This document shows positions 1 through 9,110 of a stretch of 64,000 nucleotides of DNA, piece by piece. The notes under the pieces were generated by a model. That model saw only the letters and a list, made by a program, of their open reading frames with translations. It was not told where the DNA came from and made no database searches. The DNA lies in the NCBI GenBank assembly GCA_030446465.1, contig JAUJNI010000002.1:171795-235794 (forward strand), given 5' to 3'. Each line of letters begins with the position of its first letter. Position 1 is the stretch's first letter. Made by a program: the position numbers and the translations under genes. The DNA is from Actinomycetota bacterium. Its GTDB lineage: Bacteria > Actinomycetota > CADDZG01 > WHSQ01.

Positions 1-53
1 CCGCGCGCGATCTTGCGTTCGTGCACGTGAACATAGAGTTGTTTTCGGCCCAT
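1..53 (-). CDS. Hypothetical protein, N-terminal fragment cut by window edge
   Basis: An ATG at 53-51 on the minus strand opens a frame that stays open to the window edge (17 codons, beginning MGRKQLYVHVHERKIAR). It starts two bases after the stop of the sigma factor gene, so it is probably the next gene of the ku / RsbW-like / sigma operon. The visible part is basic and matches no family I recognise. Function unknown. Confidence 0.5.
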   Translation of the reverse strand, partial: MGRKQLYVHVHERKIAR

Positions 54-55
54 GG

Positions 56-826
56 TCAGTCCTCCCTGAGTGCTTCTCGCAGGCGGATGAGGGTCCTGTT
101 CAAGAGCCTCGAGACGTGCATCTGAGAGATCCCCAGGCGGTCCGCGATCTCACTTTGGGTCAAACCCTTGAAGAAACGGAGATACAGGATCTCTCTTTCT
201 CGCTCCGGCAGCTTCGCCATCTCGGGGGCCAGCGCGGCGCGGTACTCGAGGTTCTCCAGCTGATCGTCCTCGGCCCCCAGCTGATCGGCGAAGGACGTCG
301 ATCCGGCGTCGTCGGAGTCGATAGGCGCGTCGAGCGAGGTGAAGTTGTAGGCCTGGGCGATCTCGAGGCCCTCGAGCACCGACTCCTCGGTCGTGCCGGC
401 GGACTTTGCGATCTCGGCGACCGTCGGCGACCTGCCCAGCTCCTGCCCGAGGTTGCTAACTGTCTTGCTGAGCTCGAGGTGGAGCTCTTGCAGCCTCCGG
501 GGAACCCTTACCGCCCATCCCTTGTCGCGGAAGTGACGCTTGAGCTCGCCGACCACCGTCGGCGTGGCGTAGGTCGAGAACTCGACCTCACGCTCGAGAT
601 CGAAACGGTCGATCGCCTTGAGCAATCCTATGGTCCCCACTTGCACCAGATCCTCCAGAGGCTCTCCTCTGTTGCGAAATCGGCGCGCGAGGAACTCGAC
701 AAGACCAATGTATTGATCGACTAGCTTTGCTCGAAGCTCGGTCCGTTCGCTCTCGTCCTCCGAAGCCCTGTAAATGCTAAAGAGGTCCCGGACCTCAGCT
801 CGGTCGAGCATGACTTTCTCGCTCAC
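56..826 (-). CDS. SigB/SigF-type alternative RNA polymerase sigma factor
   Basis: A 256-residue sigma-70 protein of the general-stress or sporulation class. Region 2 is visible at about residues 40-110 (LEDLVQVGTIGLLKAIDRFD, then EFSTYATPTVVGELKRHFRDKGW), region 3 at about 115-165, and region 4 with its helix-turn-helix near the C-terminus (LPEREREILYLRFF...LTQSEIADRLGISQMHVSRLL). It lacks the N-terminal region 1.1 of housekeeping sigma factors. The start overlaps the stop of the upstream RsbW-like gene by 4 bp, the usual arrangement of an anti-sigma/sigma pair. It probably directs core polymerase to stress promoters; the signal is not visible here. Confidence 0.93.
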   Translation of the reverse strand: MSEKVMLDRAEVRDLFSIYRASEDESERTELRAKLVDQYIGLVEFLARRFRNRGEPLEDLVQVGTIGLLKAIDRFDLEREVEFSTYATPTVVGELKRHFRDKGWAVRVPRRLQELHLELSKTVSNLGQELGRSPTVAEIAKSAGTTEESVLEGLEIAQAYNFTSLDAPIDSDDAGSTSFADQLGAEDDQLENLEYRAALAPEMAKLPEREREILYLRFFKGLTQSEIADRLGISQMHVSRLLNRTLIRLREALRED

Positions 827-1194
827 GAGCTCTTCCTCTTGACGATCTTGAACGTCGGTGATCCATCCTTCTGCTGGAGCGAGGACTCGTCTGCGACGGT
901 CTCGAGGATCATGCGGGAGAACTGGGTGAGTTCCGTGCGGACCTTGGCGACGCCGCTCAAGCTTCCCCGGCCGGTTATCTCGATGCGGTCGTCGTGCACG
1001 GTAAAGGCGAGCTCGAGGATTCCCTCTCGGCCTTGCGGCCCCGTTAAGTAGGCAGTGAGCTCGTCCACGGCGATCTTTAGGTCGTCGATGTCCTCGAGAG
1101 TGAATGCAAGTCCCGCCGCAAGGCCGGTCGAGACCAATCTGATGACTTGTAGGTATTCGGGAGAGGCGGGGAGCCTCAGCGAGACCGTGTCCAG
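823..1194 (-). CDS. RsbW-like anti-sigma factor with degenerate ATPase motifs, likely CTG start
   Basis: A small protein of the RsbW/SpoIIAB HATPase_c fold, placed directly before the sigma gene and overlapping it by 4 bp. The N-box region reads DLKIAVDELTAYLTG: the Glu is kept, but the usual Asn that binds Mg-ATP is absent, and no DxGxG glycine box can be found. It may therefore bind the sigma factor without kinase activity. An ATG frame extends back to 1284, but that lies inside ku. A strong AAGGAG six bases before a CTG at 1194 marks the likelier start, giving about 123 residues. The role as a sigma partner is inferred from fold and context. Confidence 0.72.
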   Translation of the reverse strand: MDTVSLRLPASPEYLQVIRLVSTGLAAGLAFTLEDIDDLKIAVDELTAYLTGPQGREGILELAFTVHDDRIEITGRGSLSGVAKVRTELTQFSRMILETVADESSLQQKDGSPTFKIVKRKSS

Positions 1195-1225
1195 GGCACT
1201 CTCCTTTGGGAGACCGGTGACGCCA

Positions 1226-2065
1226 CTAGCCGGTCGAGGCCTTGCGCCCTGCAGTCTTCTTCTTTGATCCGGAGGAAGAGCCATCCTCCCTTTTCTTCTT
1301 GGCCTCTGCTACCGACGCCTTCAGAGCCTCCATGAGATCGACGACCTTGGTTGGCTCGGCATCCGGCTCGGCAGAGACGGTGACCTCCTGACCCTCGATC
1401 TTTTGCTGAGCAAGCTCTTCGAGCTTTTTTCGATATTCATCCTGAAACTCGTCGGGGTTGAACGTCCCCGAAAGCTGCTGGATCAGCTGGCGAGCCATCT
1501 TGACCTCGTTGTCCCGCACGTCCACTTTCTTGTCGAGCTCTTCGAACTCCGCCGCACGGATCTCATCTGGCCAGTGCATGGTCTCGAGCACGAACATGCC
1601 GTCCTTGAGCCGGATTGTGGCGAGGTGCTCTTTGTCCCTGAGCGCTACCTTGGCCACGCCGACCTGACCCTCGGCCCCCAGCGCGTCTGCCAGCAGCTTG
1701 TAGGCCTTGATCCCGGAGGCGTCCGGGGCGACGAAATAAGTCTTGTTGAAGTAGATGGGGTCGATGTCCTCGAGCGGCACGAAGGAGACCACGTCGATGG
1801 CCTTGATCGAGTCGACGTCGAGGGCCTCGAGGTCCTCCTCGCTGAAGGTGACGTAGTGGTCTTTTGAGTATTCGTAGCCCTTGATGATGTCGTCCCAGTT
1901 GACCTCTTTGCCGCACTTGCTGCAGGTCCGCTGGTACTTGATCCGGCCCCCGTCGTCGTCGTGGAGCAAGTGGAACTTGAGGCCCTTCTCCTGAACCGCG
2001 GAGTAAAGCCGCACGGGGATGCTGATCAAGCCGAAGGTTATGGCACCCTTCCAGATAGGTCTCAT
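1226..2065 (-). CDS. ku: Ku protein, non-homologous end joining
   Basis: A 279-residue bacterial Ku homodimer subunit that threads onto double-strand DNA ends and recruits LigD. It begins with the family signature MRPIWKGAITFGLISIPVRLY, has a Cys pair (CSKCGKEV) near residue 50, and ends in a Lys/Ser-rich tail from about residue 250, typical of actinobacterial Ku proteins that make extra DNA contacts. No ligD is visible in the window. The minus strand has a TAGAAT box ending six bases before the ATG and no Shine-Dalgarno, so the transcript is probably leaderless. The RsbW-like and sigma genes follow closely, which may tie Ku to a stress regulon (inference). Confidence 0.96.
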   Translation of the reverse strand: MRPIWKGAITFGLISIPVRLYSAVQEKGLKFHLLHDDDGGRIKYQRTCSKCGKEVNWDDIIKGYEYSKDHYVTFSEEDLEALDVDSIKAIDVVSFVPLEDIDPIYFNKTYFVAPDASGIKAYKLLADALGAEGQVGVAKVALRDKEHLATIRLKDGMFVLETMHWPDEIRAAEFEELDKKVDVRDNEVKMARQLIQQLSGTFNPDEFQDEYRKKLEELAQQKIEGQEVTVSAEPDAEPTKVVDLMEALKASVAEAKKKREDGSSSGSKKKTAGRKASTG

Positions 2066-2218
2066 GAGCCGATTCTATGGGGCCCGACCGCAGCAGAGCG
2101 AACACTCTCTGTAGCGATTAGTTCCGCAGGGCCGCAGGAAGTTGACTCTCTGCGTCGAAGTGAACGCGAGCAGAGGTGGTCGCCCGCATACCGCGAGCGA
2201 CGGAAAGGCAGGCAGCGG

Positions 2219-2701
2219 GTGCAGGCTCGCGACTACGCAAAGGCTTTGGGCAGCAGGCTCCGGCGCATCCGCCAGCAAAAGGGGATGTCACTTCAGGACG
2301 TCCAGCTGGACTCAAAGGGCAAGTGGAAGGCGGCGGTCGTGGGGGCCTACGAACGGGGCGACCGCAACGTGACGGTTGGGCGCCTCGCCGAGCTCGCAGA
2401 GTTCTACGACGTGCCCATCTCGGAGATTCTCCCGGAGGAGGGGCTGCCGGGAGGGACCGGGGTCGACGCCAGGAGGCGGGTGGTGCTCGATCTGGCAGGG
2501 CTCGAGAAGCTTCCGGCTCGAGATCGCGACCCTCTGTCCAGGTTCATGTCTGCCATTCAGATAAGGCGTGGCGACTACAACGGCAGGGTGCTCACCATCC
2601 GAGAGGACGATCTCATGTCGCTCGCCCTCCTGTATCAAACCTCGGCGGAGGACTTCGCCAGGCGCCTGGGCGACTGGGGGCTCCTGGCGGAGCGCGCCTG
2701 A
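2219..2701 (+). CDS. bldD: BldD-like XRE-family regulator with c-di-GMP motif
   Basis: About 160 residues from a GTG at 2219; an open frame upstream overlaps ku and is not coding. The N-terminal helix-turn-helix reads LGSRLRRIRQQKGMSLQDVQ and continues VVGAYERGDRNVTVGRLAELAEFYDVPISEILP, very close to Streptomyces BldD. The C-terminal domain keeps the cyclic-di-GMP signature RxD-x8-RxxD as R117-G-D119 and R128-E-D-D131, with the same spacing as in S. coelicolor. In that organism c-di-GMP-bound BldD represses developmental genes; its targets here are unknown. It lies divergent from ku. Confidence 0.93.
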   Translation: MQARDYAKALGSRLRRIRQQKGMSLQDVQLDSKGKWKAAVVGAYERGDRNVTVGRLAELAEFYDVPISEILPEEGLPGGTGVDARRRVVLDLAGLEKLPARDRDPLSRFMSAIQIRRGDYNGRVLTIREDDLMSLALLYQTSAEDFARRLGDWGLLAERA

Positions 2702-2731
2702 CCGGTTTCCGCGGGCACCGCTCCCACCCTG

Positions 2732-2788
2732 GTGCGTCCAGCGGACGTCTACCCCCCGTTTCGGTGTGCTGACGTCCACTGAACGCAC
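2732..2788. terminator. 18-bp inverted repeat between convergent genes
   Basis: Arms at 2732-2749 and 2771-2788 match at 16 of 18 positions around a 21-base loop. As minus-strand RNA both mismatches become G-U pairs, so the stem is fully paired. It begins seven bases after the stop of the minus-strand gene and 30 bases after the stop of bldD. No U-tract follows on either side, so it is a candidate bidirectional terminator or a protein-binding palindrome. Confidence 0.6.
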
Positions 2789-2794
2789 ATATCT

Positions 2795-3145
2795 CTAGGC
2801 GGCCAGGGACGCGATCACGATCACTGCCAGGGCGCCCCAGTAGAAGGCGGTGAAGGCGTAGTCGAGGGGGCCGGGTCGCAGAGGAATAAGGACCGCGAGA
2901 ACCCACAGCGGCATCACCACCAACCCGAAGAGAAGCCCATAGCCGAGGGCCGGCCACCGGGGCCAGTCGGCGCCAAGGGCAAGCGCTACTGCTAGACCGA
3001 GGAGGAGGGCGCCGAGGATCGCCTGGCCCACCACGTCGGCCTTGGGGCCGCCCCTGTGCAGTCGGTAAACCCTGTAGGCGACCCCGATGATTGCGTTTGT
3101 GACGAGCGCCGCCGCCAGAACCGTCGTCCACACCTCTGAATCCAC
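2795..3145 (-). CDS. Small integral membrane protein, unknown function
   Basis: 116 residues with three or four hydrophobic segments (about 8-24, 40-60, 68-90 and 98-115) separated by short basic or polar turns (RLHRGGPKAD, then a proline-rich IPLRPGPLDY). There is no signal peptide cleavage motif and no recognised domain. The start is a GTG at 3145 with a TATCTT box six bases upstream, suggesting a leaderless transcript; its promoter overlaps the divergent one of the DUF3105 gene. Probably a cytoplasmic-membrane protein of unknown role. Confidence 0.7.
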   Translation of the reverse strand: MDSEVWTTVLAAALVTNAIIGVAYRVYRLHRGGPKADVVGQAILGALLLGLAVALALGADWPRWPALGYGLLFGLVVMPLWVLAVLIPLRPGPLDYAFTAFYWGALAVIVIASLAA

Positions 3146-3169
3146 GCCAGCAAGATAGCCTCCACCCCC

Positions 3170-3904
3170 ATGGCGAAGAAAAAGGCGAAGAAGAGGCCGG
3201 GGACGCCTGGGGTCGATCCCAATGAAAGAAGGCGCGAACGCCTCGAGGCCCGCCGAGCAGAGAAGGCGAGGGCGCTGGCGGCGCAGCGGAGACGAGAGCG
3301 ACGGGAGAGACTCGTTCGGATCGCCCTGCTGTCGGCCTTGGCGGTCGCCGCCTTCTGGTTCATCTTCCTTCGCGGGTCAACCCCGGATGCGATTGCCGGC
3401 CACACGATCGAGACGTTCCCCGAGGGAGGTGTCAACCAGCACACCAACAACCCGGTCCCCTACGAGGAGACGCCCCCCGTTGCGGGGCAGCACTCGCCGA
3501 GTGTCGCCCCCTGCGGCATCCACAGCGAGCAGATCCCCGACGAGACCTACGTCCACTCGCTGGAGCACGGCGCGGTTGCGATCCTCTACGACCCCGCACA
3601 GGTCGACGCCGCCACGATCGAGGCGAGCGAGGAAATCGCCGGGAGCTACGACGGCGAGACCATCTCGGCCCCCTACGAAGGGATGGACCAGCCGATCTAC
3701 GTGACGTCGTGGGGTGAGCGCATGCCGCTCGAGTCCCTCGACCGCCCGGCCGTGCGCGAGTACATCGACACCTTCAGAGCAAAGGGCCCCGAGCCGGGGG
3801 CCGAGTGCCCTAACACTTCGGAAGACCCGTTCGACACCTCCGCGCTTCCGGGGGCCACGCCCAGCCCGGCACCCAATCCGGACGCAACCAAAGAAGACAA
3901 CTAA
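3170..3904 (+). CDS. DUF3105 membrane-anchored protein
   Basis: 244 residues. A strongly basic N-terminus (about residues 1-48) precedes one membrane span at about 49-67 (IALLSALAVAAFWFIFL), then an extracytoplasmic DUF3105 domain. The domain signature is clear: HTNNPVPYEETPPVAGQHSP, an invariant-type Cys, then YVHSLEHGAVAILYDP. Conserved His, Cys and Glu residues could bind a metal, but the biochemical role of the family is not known to me. The C-terminal tail is Pro/Ala/Thr-rich. The ATG has a TAGCCT box eight bases upstream and no Shine-Dalgarno. Confidence 0.85.
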   Translation: MAKKKAKKRPGTPGVDPNERRRERLEARRAEKARALAAQRRRERRERLVRIALLSALAVAAFWFIFLRGSTPDAIAGHTIETFPEGGVNQHTNNPVPYEETPPVAGQHSPSVAPCGIHSEQIPDETYVHSLEHGAVAILYDPAQVDAATIEASEEIAGSYDGETISAPYEGMDQPIYVTSWGERMPLESLDRPAVREYIDTFRAKGPEPGAECPNTSEDPFDTSALPGATPSPAPNPDATKEDN

Positions 3905-3909
3905 GCGCT

Positions 3910-4959
3910 TCAGGCGATCTTTTCTATGGCCGGCGACTCCCGGTTCCCCTCGATTAGGTCCAGCACCGCCTCCTCGATGGGGCCCTGCGTCGAAAGGTCT
4001 CCGAAACTTGCGCCCTCGCCGAGGCGCCCGAGCACCGGGTAGATCGTCCAGCGGGATCGGTAGCGGTCGAACACGCGGGGGTCGATATAGGAGGCTCTGC
4101 AGACGACCGGGGTGTTCCCCATGTAGTCCGCGACCTCCTTGACTGCTCGTGTGATGGCGCGCTTGCGGGCAGTTTGTGACTTGGCGGCCTCTCCGGAGAC
4201 GGCCAGCGCCACCGAGGCCAGCACCGTCGCGTTCCACGTGCGGAAGTCCTTGGCGGTGTAGTCGCCCCCCGTAACTTGCCTGATGAAATCGTTGATGTCC
4301 GCGGATTTGACGTCGGTCCAAGTCCTTCCATTCTTGTAGGCGAGCAGTTCCGACCCCCCCGGGCGTCGCTTTTTGAGGGTTACGAGGATGTCGTAGACCC
4401 CGGGGTCGACGAGTTCGAAGACGCGTCGCTTGCCGCTCTTGGCAACGTAATCGAAGCTGATGACCCCTTCGTCGAGCCTCACGTGGCGTTTGTGCATGGT
4501 CGCAAGCCCGTAGGTCTGGTTCTGCTCGGCGTAGCCCTCGCTTCCAATCCGGAAGAAGCCCCGGTCCAGGAGGCGCGTGGCGCACGCCAGGATCCGGTCG
4601 CGCCCGTAGCCTTCCTGCTCGAGGGCCTCGGCGATGGCTCGCCTCATCTGTGGCAGCGCTCGTGCGAACTCGACCATGTGATCGAACTTCTGCTGGTCCC
4701 GCCTGGTTCTCCATTGCTCGTGATAGAGGTATTGCTTGCGGCCTGCAGCATCCATGCCGACCGCCTGCAAGTGGCCCCGGCTGTCGTGGCAGATCCACAC
4801 GTCTCTCCAGGCAGGCGGGATCGCCAGTGTGCGGATGCGCGCGAGTGTCTCGGGGTCTTCGATCCGCCGCCCGCGGAGGTCCAGGTACTCGAACCCCTTC
4901 CCTCTTCGGCGGCGGCGGATGCCCGGCCCCGAACAGTCGACTCGTCTAAGTCTCGGCAT
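3910..4959 (-). CDS. DNA topoisomerase IB, poxvirus-like
   Basis: 349 residues. Type IB topoisomerases relax positive and negative supercoils by nicking one strand through a 3'-phosphotyrosine. The catalytic pentad can be followed: Arg in [12 protein letters not shown], Lys in the AKSGK hairpin, Arg in KDFRTW, a downstream polar position, and the nucleophile Tyr in [10 protein letters not shown]. The N-terminal domain ([16 protein letters not shown]...[11 protein letters not shown]...[11 protein letters not shown]) is typical of bacterial members. It is convergent with the DUF3105 gene and divergent from glpX. Sporadic in bacteria, common in actinobacteria. Confidence 0.95.
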   Translation of the reverse strand: MPRLRRVDCSGPGIRRRRRGKGFEYLDLRGRRIEDPETLARIRTLAIPPAWRDVWICHDSRGHLQAVGMDAAGRKQYLYHEQWRTRRDQQKFDHMVEFARALPQMRRAIAEALEQEGYGRDRILACATRLLDRGFFRIGSEGYAEQNQTYGLATMHKRHVRLDEGVISFDYVAKSGKRRVFELVDPGVYDILVTLKKRRPGGSELLAYKNGRTWTDVKSADINDFIRQVTGGDYTAKDFRTWNATVLASVALAVSGEAAKSQTARKRAITRAVKEVADYMGNTPVVCRASYIDPRVFDRYRSRWTIYPVLGRLGEGASFGDLSTQGPIEEAVLDLIEGNRESPAIEKIA

Positions 4960-5014
4960 GGGTCAGGTCTTCCCGATACTCTGGGGCTCAATCGTCGCCA
5001 TCAGGAGGCAAACT

Positions 5015-6016
5015 ATGCCCGACGCGGGAGGCAACAAGGGGGCTCCCGACCGCAACCTCGCAGTTGAGCTCGTTCGAGTCACCGAGGCTGCAGCCTTGGC
5101 CGGGGCGAGATGGATGGGCAGGGGCGACAAGGAGGCCGCCGATCAGGCGGCGGTCGACGCCATGAGGCTGATGATGGACACCATCCCGATGGACGGCGTG
5201 GTGGTCATCGGCGAGGGTGAGAAGGACGAGGCGCCGATGCTCTACCGGGGCGAGAAGCTCGGGAGCGGCGAGGGGCCTCTCACCGACATCGCGGTCGATC
5301 CCATCGACGGCACCACTCTTACCTCCAAGGGGATGAACGGCGCGCTTTCCGTCGTGGCCATCGCCGAGCGCGGAACGATGTTCGACCCCGGTCCTTGTCT
5401 GTACATGGACAAGCTCGTGGCGGGGGAGGAGGCACGCGATGTCCTGGATCTCGACGCCGGCGTGGAGGAAAACCTGCGCCGGGTCGCAAAGGTGAAGGAC
5501 ACCGATGTCTCCGACCTGACGGTCGAGATCCTCGATCGGGATCGCCACAAGCAACTCGTCAACGAAGTCCGAGAGGCCGGAGCGCGGGTGAAGTTCATCA
5601 CCGACGGTGACGTTGCCGGTGCGATTTCCGCGGCGCGTGACGGAACGGGCGTCGACCTCTTGATGGGCATAGGCGGCACTCCGGAGGGGGTCGTTGCCGC
5701 GGCGGCCTTGAAGTGCCTCGGAGGAGTGATTCAGGGGCGGCTGTGGCCGCGCAACGAAGACGAGAGACGCCGTGCGATCGACCAGGGTTACGACCTCGAC
5801 CGGGTTCTAACGACCGACGACCTCGTGTCGGGGGAGGACGTCTTTTTTGCGGCGACGGGACTCACCGACGGTGACCTCTTGCGGGGCGTCCGCTACCGGC
5901 AACGCAGCGCGATCACGCAATCAATCGTCATGAGATCGCGCTCGGGGACGGTGCGAACGATCGATGCGGTACACCGCCGGGAGAAGCTCCAGAAGTACTC
6001 GTCCATCGTCTACTAA
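5015..6016 (+). CDS. glpX: Class II fructose-1,6-bisphosphatase
   Basis: 333 residues from ATG 5015, which has a perfect AGGAGG six bases upstream; longer frames overlap the topoisomerase gene. GlpX hydrolyses fructose-1,6-bisphosphate to fructose-6-phosphate for gluconeogenesis, or in the Calvin cycle of autotrophs. Family motifs are [12 protein letters not shown], the metal-binding [10 protein letters not shown], and [20 protein letters not shown] with its substrate loop. Class II is the usual enzyme of actinobacteria, so presence alone does not prove autotrophy, though it is compatible with the inorganic-carbon locus at 33-47 kb. Confidence 0.97.
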   Translation: MPDAGGNKGAPDRNLAVELVRVTEAAALAGARWMGRGDKEAADQAAVDAMRLMMDTIPMDGVVVIGEGEKDEAPMLYRGEKLGSGEGPLTDIAVDPIDGTTLTSKGMNGALSVVAIAERGTMFDPGPCLYMDKLVAGEEARDVLDLDAGVEENLRRVAKVKDTDVSDLTVEILDRDRHKQLVNEVREAGARVKFITDGDVAGAISAARDGTGVDLLMGIGGTPEGVVAAAALKCLGGVIQGRLWPRNEDERRRAIDQGYDLDRVLTTDDLVSGEDVFFAATGLTDGDLLRGVRYRQRSAITQSIVMRSRSGTVRTIDAVHRREKLQKYSSIVY

Positions 6017-6030
6017 CTCCTTGTAGGTAA

Positions 6031-7374
6031 GTGGGGCGGCGGTTCGGTCGGGCGCGTGCGATCGCGCTCGACATCTCTCCGCTCAGGGACTCGGTGCCCT
6101 ACCGAGCGCTGTGGCTCGGACAGATGGTTTCGCTGTTCGGCACCCAAATGCGCTACGTCGCGGTGCCCTTTCAGGTCTTTCAGCTCACGCGCTCGCCACT
6201 CGCGGTCGGCCTGATCGGGCTCGTCGAGGTCGTCCCCTTGATCGTCTTCTCGCTCGTGGGCGGGGCGCTCGCAGACGCGACTGACCGGCGCAGGATCATG
6301 GCGCTCGCGGAGGTGCTCCTCATCGTCGATTCGGCCGCGCTCGCGGCGGTGTCATTCGGGGAGCGGCCGTCGGTCGTGGTGATCTATGTGCTGACCGGCG
6401 TTGGGGGTGCCCTCAGCGCGGTGGGCCGTCCGGCGCGGAGCGCGATGGTGCCGAGCCTCGTGGCCCCTGAACAGTTGAGCGCCGCGATGGCGTTGATGCA
6501 GGTCGAGTTCCATGTGACCCACATAGCCGGTCCTGCGGTCGGAGGGGTGTTGATCGGCGCTCTTGGTGAGGTCTCGTGGGTCTACGCGCTCGACGCGCTG
6601 ACTTTCGTGGCGGCGCTGGTGGCCCTCTGGTGGGTCCCGTCGACGACGACTCGCCGAGGAGAAGCCGCCGGAGCGCTCGGAGTGGCCGCCGTCAAAGCGG
6701 GCCTTGCATTCGCATGGAAGACGCCATTGATCATGTCGATTTTCGTCATCGATCTAGTGGCGATGATCTTCGGAATGCCGCGGGCCGTGTTCCCGGTTCT
6801 AGCAGAGGAAACCTTCGATGTGGGTCCCTCAGGGTTGGGACTTCTGTACGCCGCGGTGTCGGCGGGAGCCTTGATCGGCGCACTGACGACGGGGTGGGTC
6901 GGAAGGGTCAAAGGTCAAGGGATGGCCGTGCTACTGGCAGTCACCGTATGGGGCCTGGCGATCACACTCGCGGGTCTCTCGTTGTTCTCGCTGGCTCTCA
7001 CTCTCATCTTCCTTGCACTCGCCGGGGCCGCCGACGTCGTCAGCGCGGTGTTTCGGGGAACGATGCTGCTCGAGGCAACACCGGAGCCCCTACGAGGCAG
7101 GACGCAGGCCCTCAATCTCATGGTCGTAACCGGCGGGCCTCGCTTGGGAGACGTCGAAGCCGGCGCGCTCGCAAGTCTCGTGGGGGCGGGGCCCTCGATC
7201 GTCTACGGCGGTCTTGCATGCCTGGTGGGCACCGGGCTGGTTGCGCTCTGGTCGAGACCGCTGCGAACCTATCGAGTTCGGTCCCGCGAGCTTCTTTGTG
7301 ACCTTGATTCCGGAAACCGCAAGTCTGCTCAGAAAGAACAACAAGCGGGACTTAGCGGCGAGGCTCCCAGGTAA
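6031..7374 (+). CDS. MFS transporter, EntS/transmembrane-effector type
   Basis: 447 residues with about 12 hydrophobic segments. The N-terminus reads FRALW-type PYRALWLGQMVSLFGTQM, characteristic of the enterobactin-exporter-like MFS_3 group, followed by the loop signature ADATDRRRIM between helices 2 and 3. The likely role is export of a small metabolite or drug across the inner membrane; the substrate cannot be inferred. The GTG start lies 14 bases after the glpX stop, so the two may be cotranscribed. The last 23 bases overlap the convergent ABC permease gene. Confidence 0.88.
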   Translation: MGRRFGRARAIALDISPLRDSVPYRALWLGQMVSLFGTQMRYVAVPFQVFQLTRSPLAVGLIGLVEVVPLIVFSLVGGALADATDRRRIMALAEVLLIVDSAALAAVSFGERPSVVVIYVLTGVGGALSAVGRPARSAMVPSLVAPEQLSAAMALMQVEFHVTHIAGPAVGGVLIGALGEVSWVYALDALTFVAALVALWWVPSTTTRRGEAAGALGVAAVKAGLAFAWKTPLIMSIFVIDLVAMIFGMPRAVFPVLAEETFDVGPSGLGLLYAAVSAGALIGALTTGWVGRVKGQGMAVLLAVTVWGLAITLAGLSLFSLALTLIFLALAGAADVVSAVFRGTMLLEATPEPLRGRTQALNLMVVTGGPRLGDVEAGALASLVGAGPSIVYGGLACLVGTGLVALWSRPLRTYRVRSRELLCDLDSGNRKSAQKEQQAGLSGEAPR

Positions 7375-8118
7375 AGAACTTGAGGGCAAGCAGCAATCCG
7401 CCCACGCCCCAGGCGGCGACGATCAAGAGATCGGTGCCGCGCCAGCCCGAGCCGCTTCCGAGGAACGACGCGAATATGGCATCGGCGTAGTGCTTGATGG
7501 GGAAGACGTCGGCGAGCCTGGTGAGCCACGCAGGCGCCGCGTCGGTGGGTATGAACACGCCGGAGATGAAGAGCAGCGGCAGGATCGATGCGTTCACGAT
7601 GGCAGGAGACGCCTCCGCGTTGGGGATGATCGCCGTGACGGCCAGTCCAAGGGCGCTAAACGCCGCCGCCCCGACCGCCAACGTCACGAGGAAGGGCAAG
7701 AGTGTGCCGGTCGGGAGATCGATGTCGTAGGCGAGGACCCCGAAGGCGGCCACGATCACGACGAGGACCAGCATGATGACGGTCGCGTGAAGAACCCTGC
7801 CCAAGAGGTAGGACCAGGCCGGCAGCGGCGTGCCCCTAACTCGCTTCAAGATTCCCTGGTCCCGTGAGAAGGCTGTGCTGATCGCGATGTTGGTGTAGCA
7901 GGCGTTGATGACAGAGAACGCCAAGATCGCAGGGACGTAGTAGGTGGAGTTGCTGACCTCTTCTCCGGTTGGAGTGGTCGAGGTGTCGTTGCCAAAGATC
8001 GTTGTGAAGATGAAGAGGAACATGAGAGGAAACGCAAAGGTGAAGAAGGCGGCCGCTGGGTTACGCCAGAAGGCCTTGTTCTCGAAGCGAGCCTGTCGAA
8101 GCCCGAGGGAGAGGTCGT

Positions 8119-8122
<4 letters not shown>
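7352..8122 (-). CDS. ABC-2 type transporter permease
   Basis: 256 residues with six hydrophobic segments in the ABC-2 pattern: an N-terminal cytoplasmic stretch (RQARFENKAFWRNPAAAFFTFAFPLMFL), an extracellular loop with TTPTGEEVSNSTYYVPAILAF, the conserved Q-G-I-L-K-R-V-R-G-T-P-L cytoplasmic segment, and the PLLFISGVFIPTDAAPAWL loop near the C-terminus. It is the membrane half of a DrrAB/NodIJ-like exporter. Its ATG overlaps the stop of the ATPase gene by 4 bp, so the two are translationally coupled. Substrate unknown. Confidence 0.92.
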
Positions 8123-9099
<977 letters not shown>

Positions 9100-9110
9100 A
9101 GGCTAGCCCC

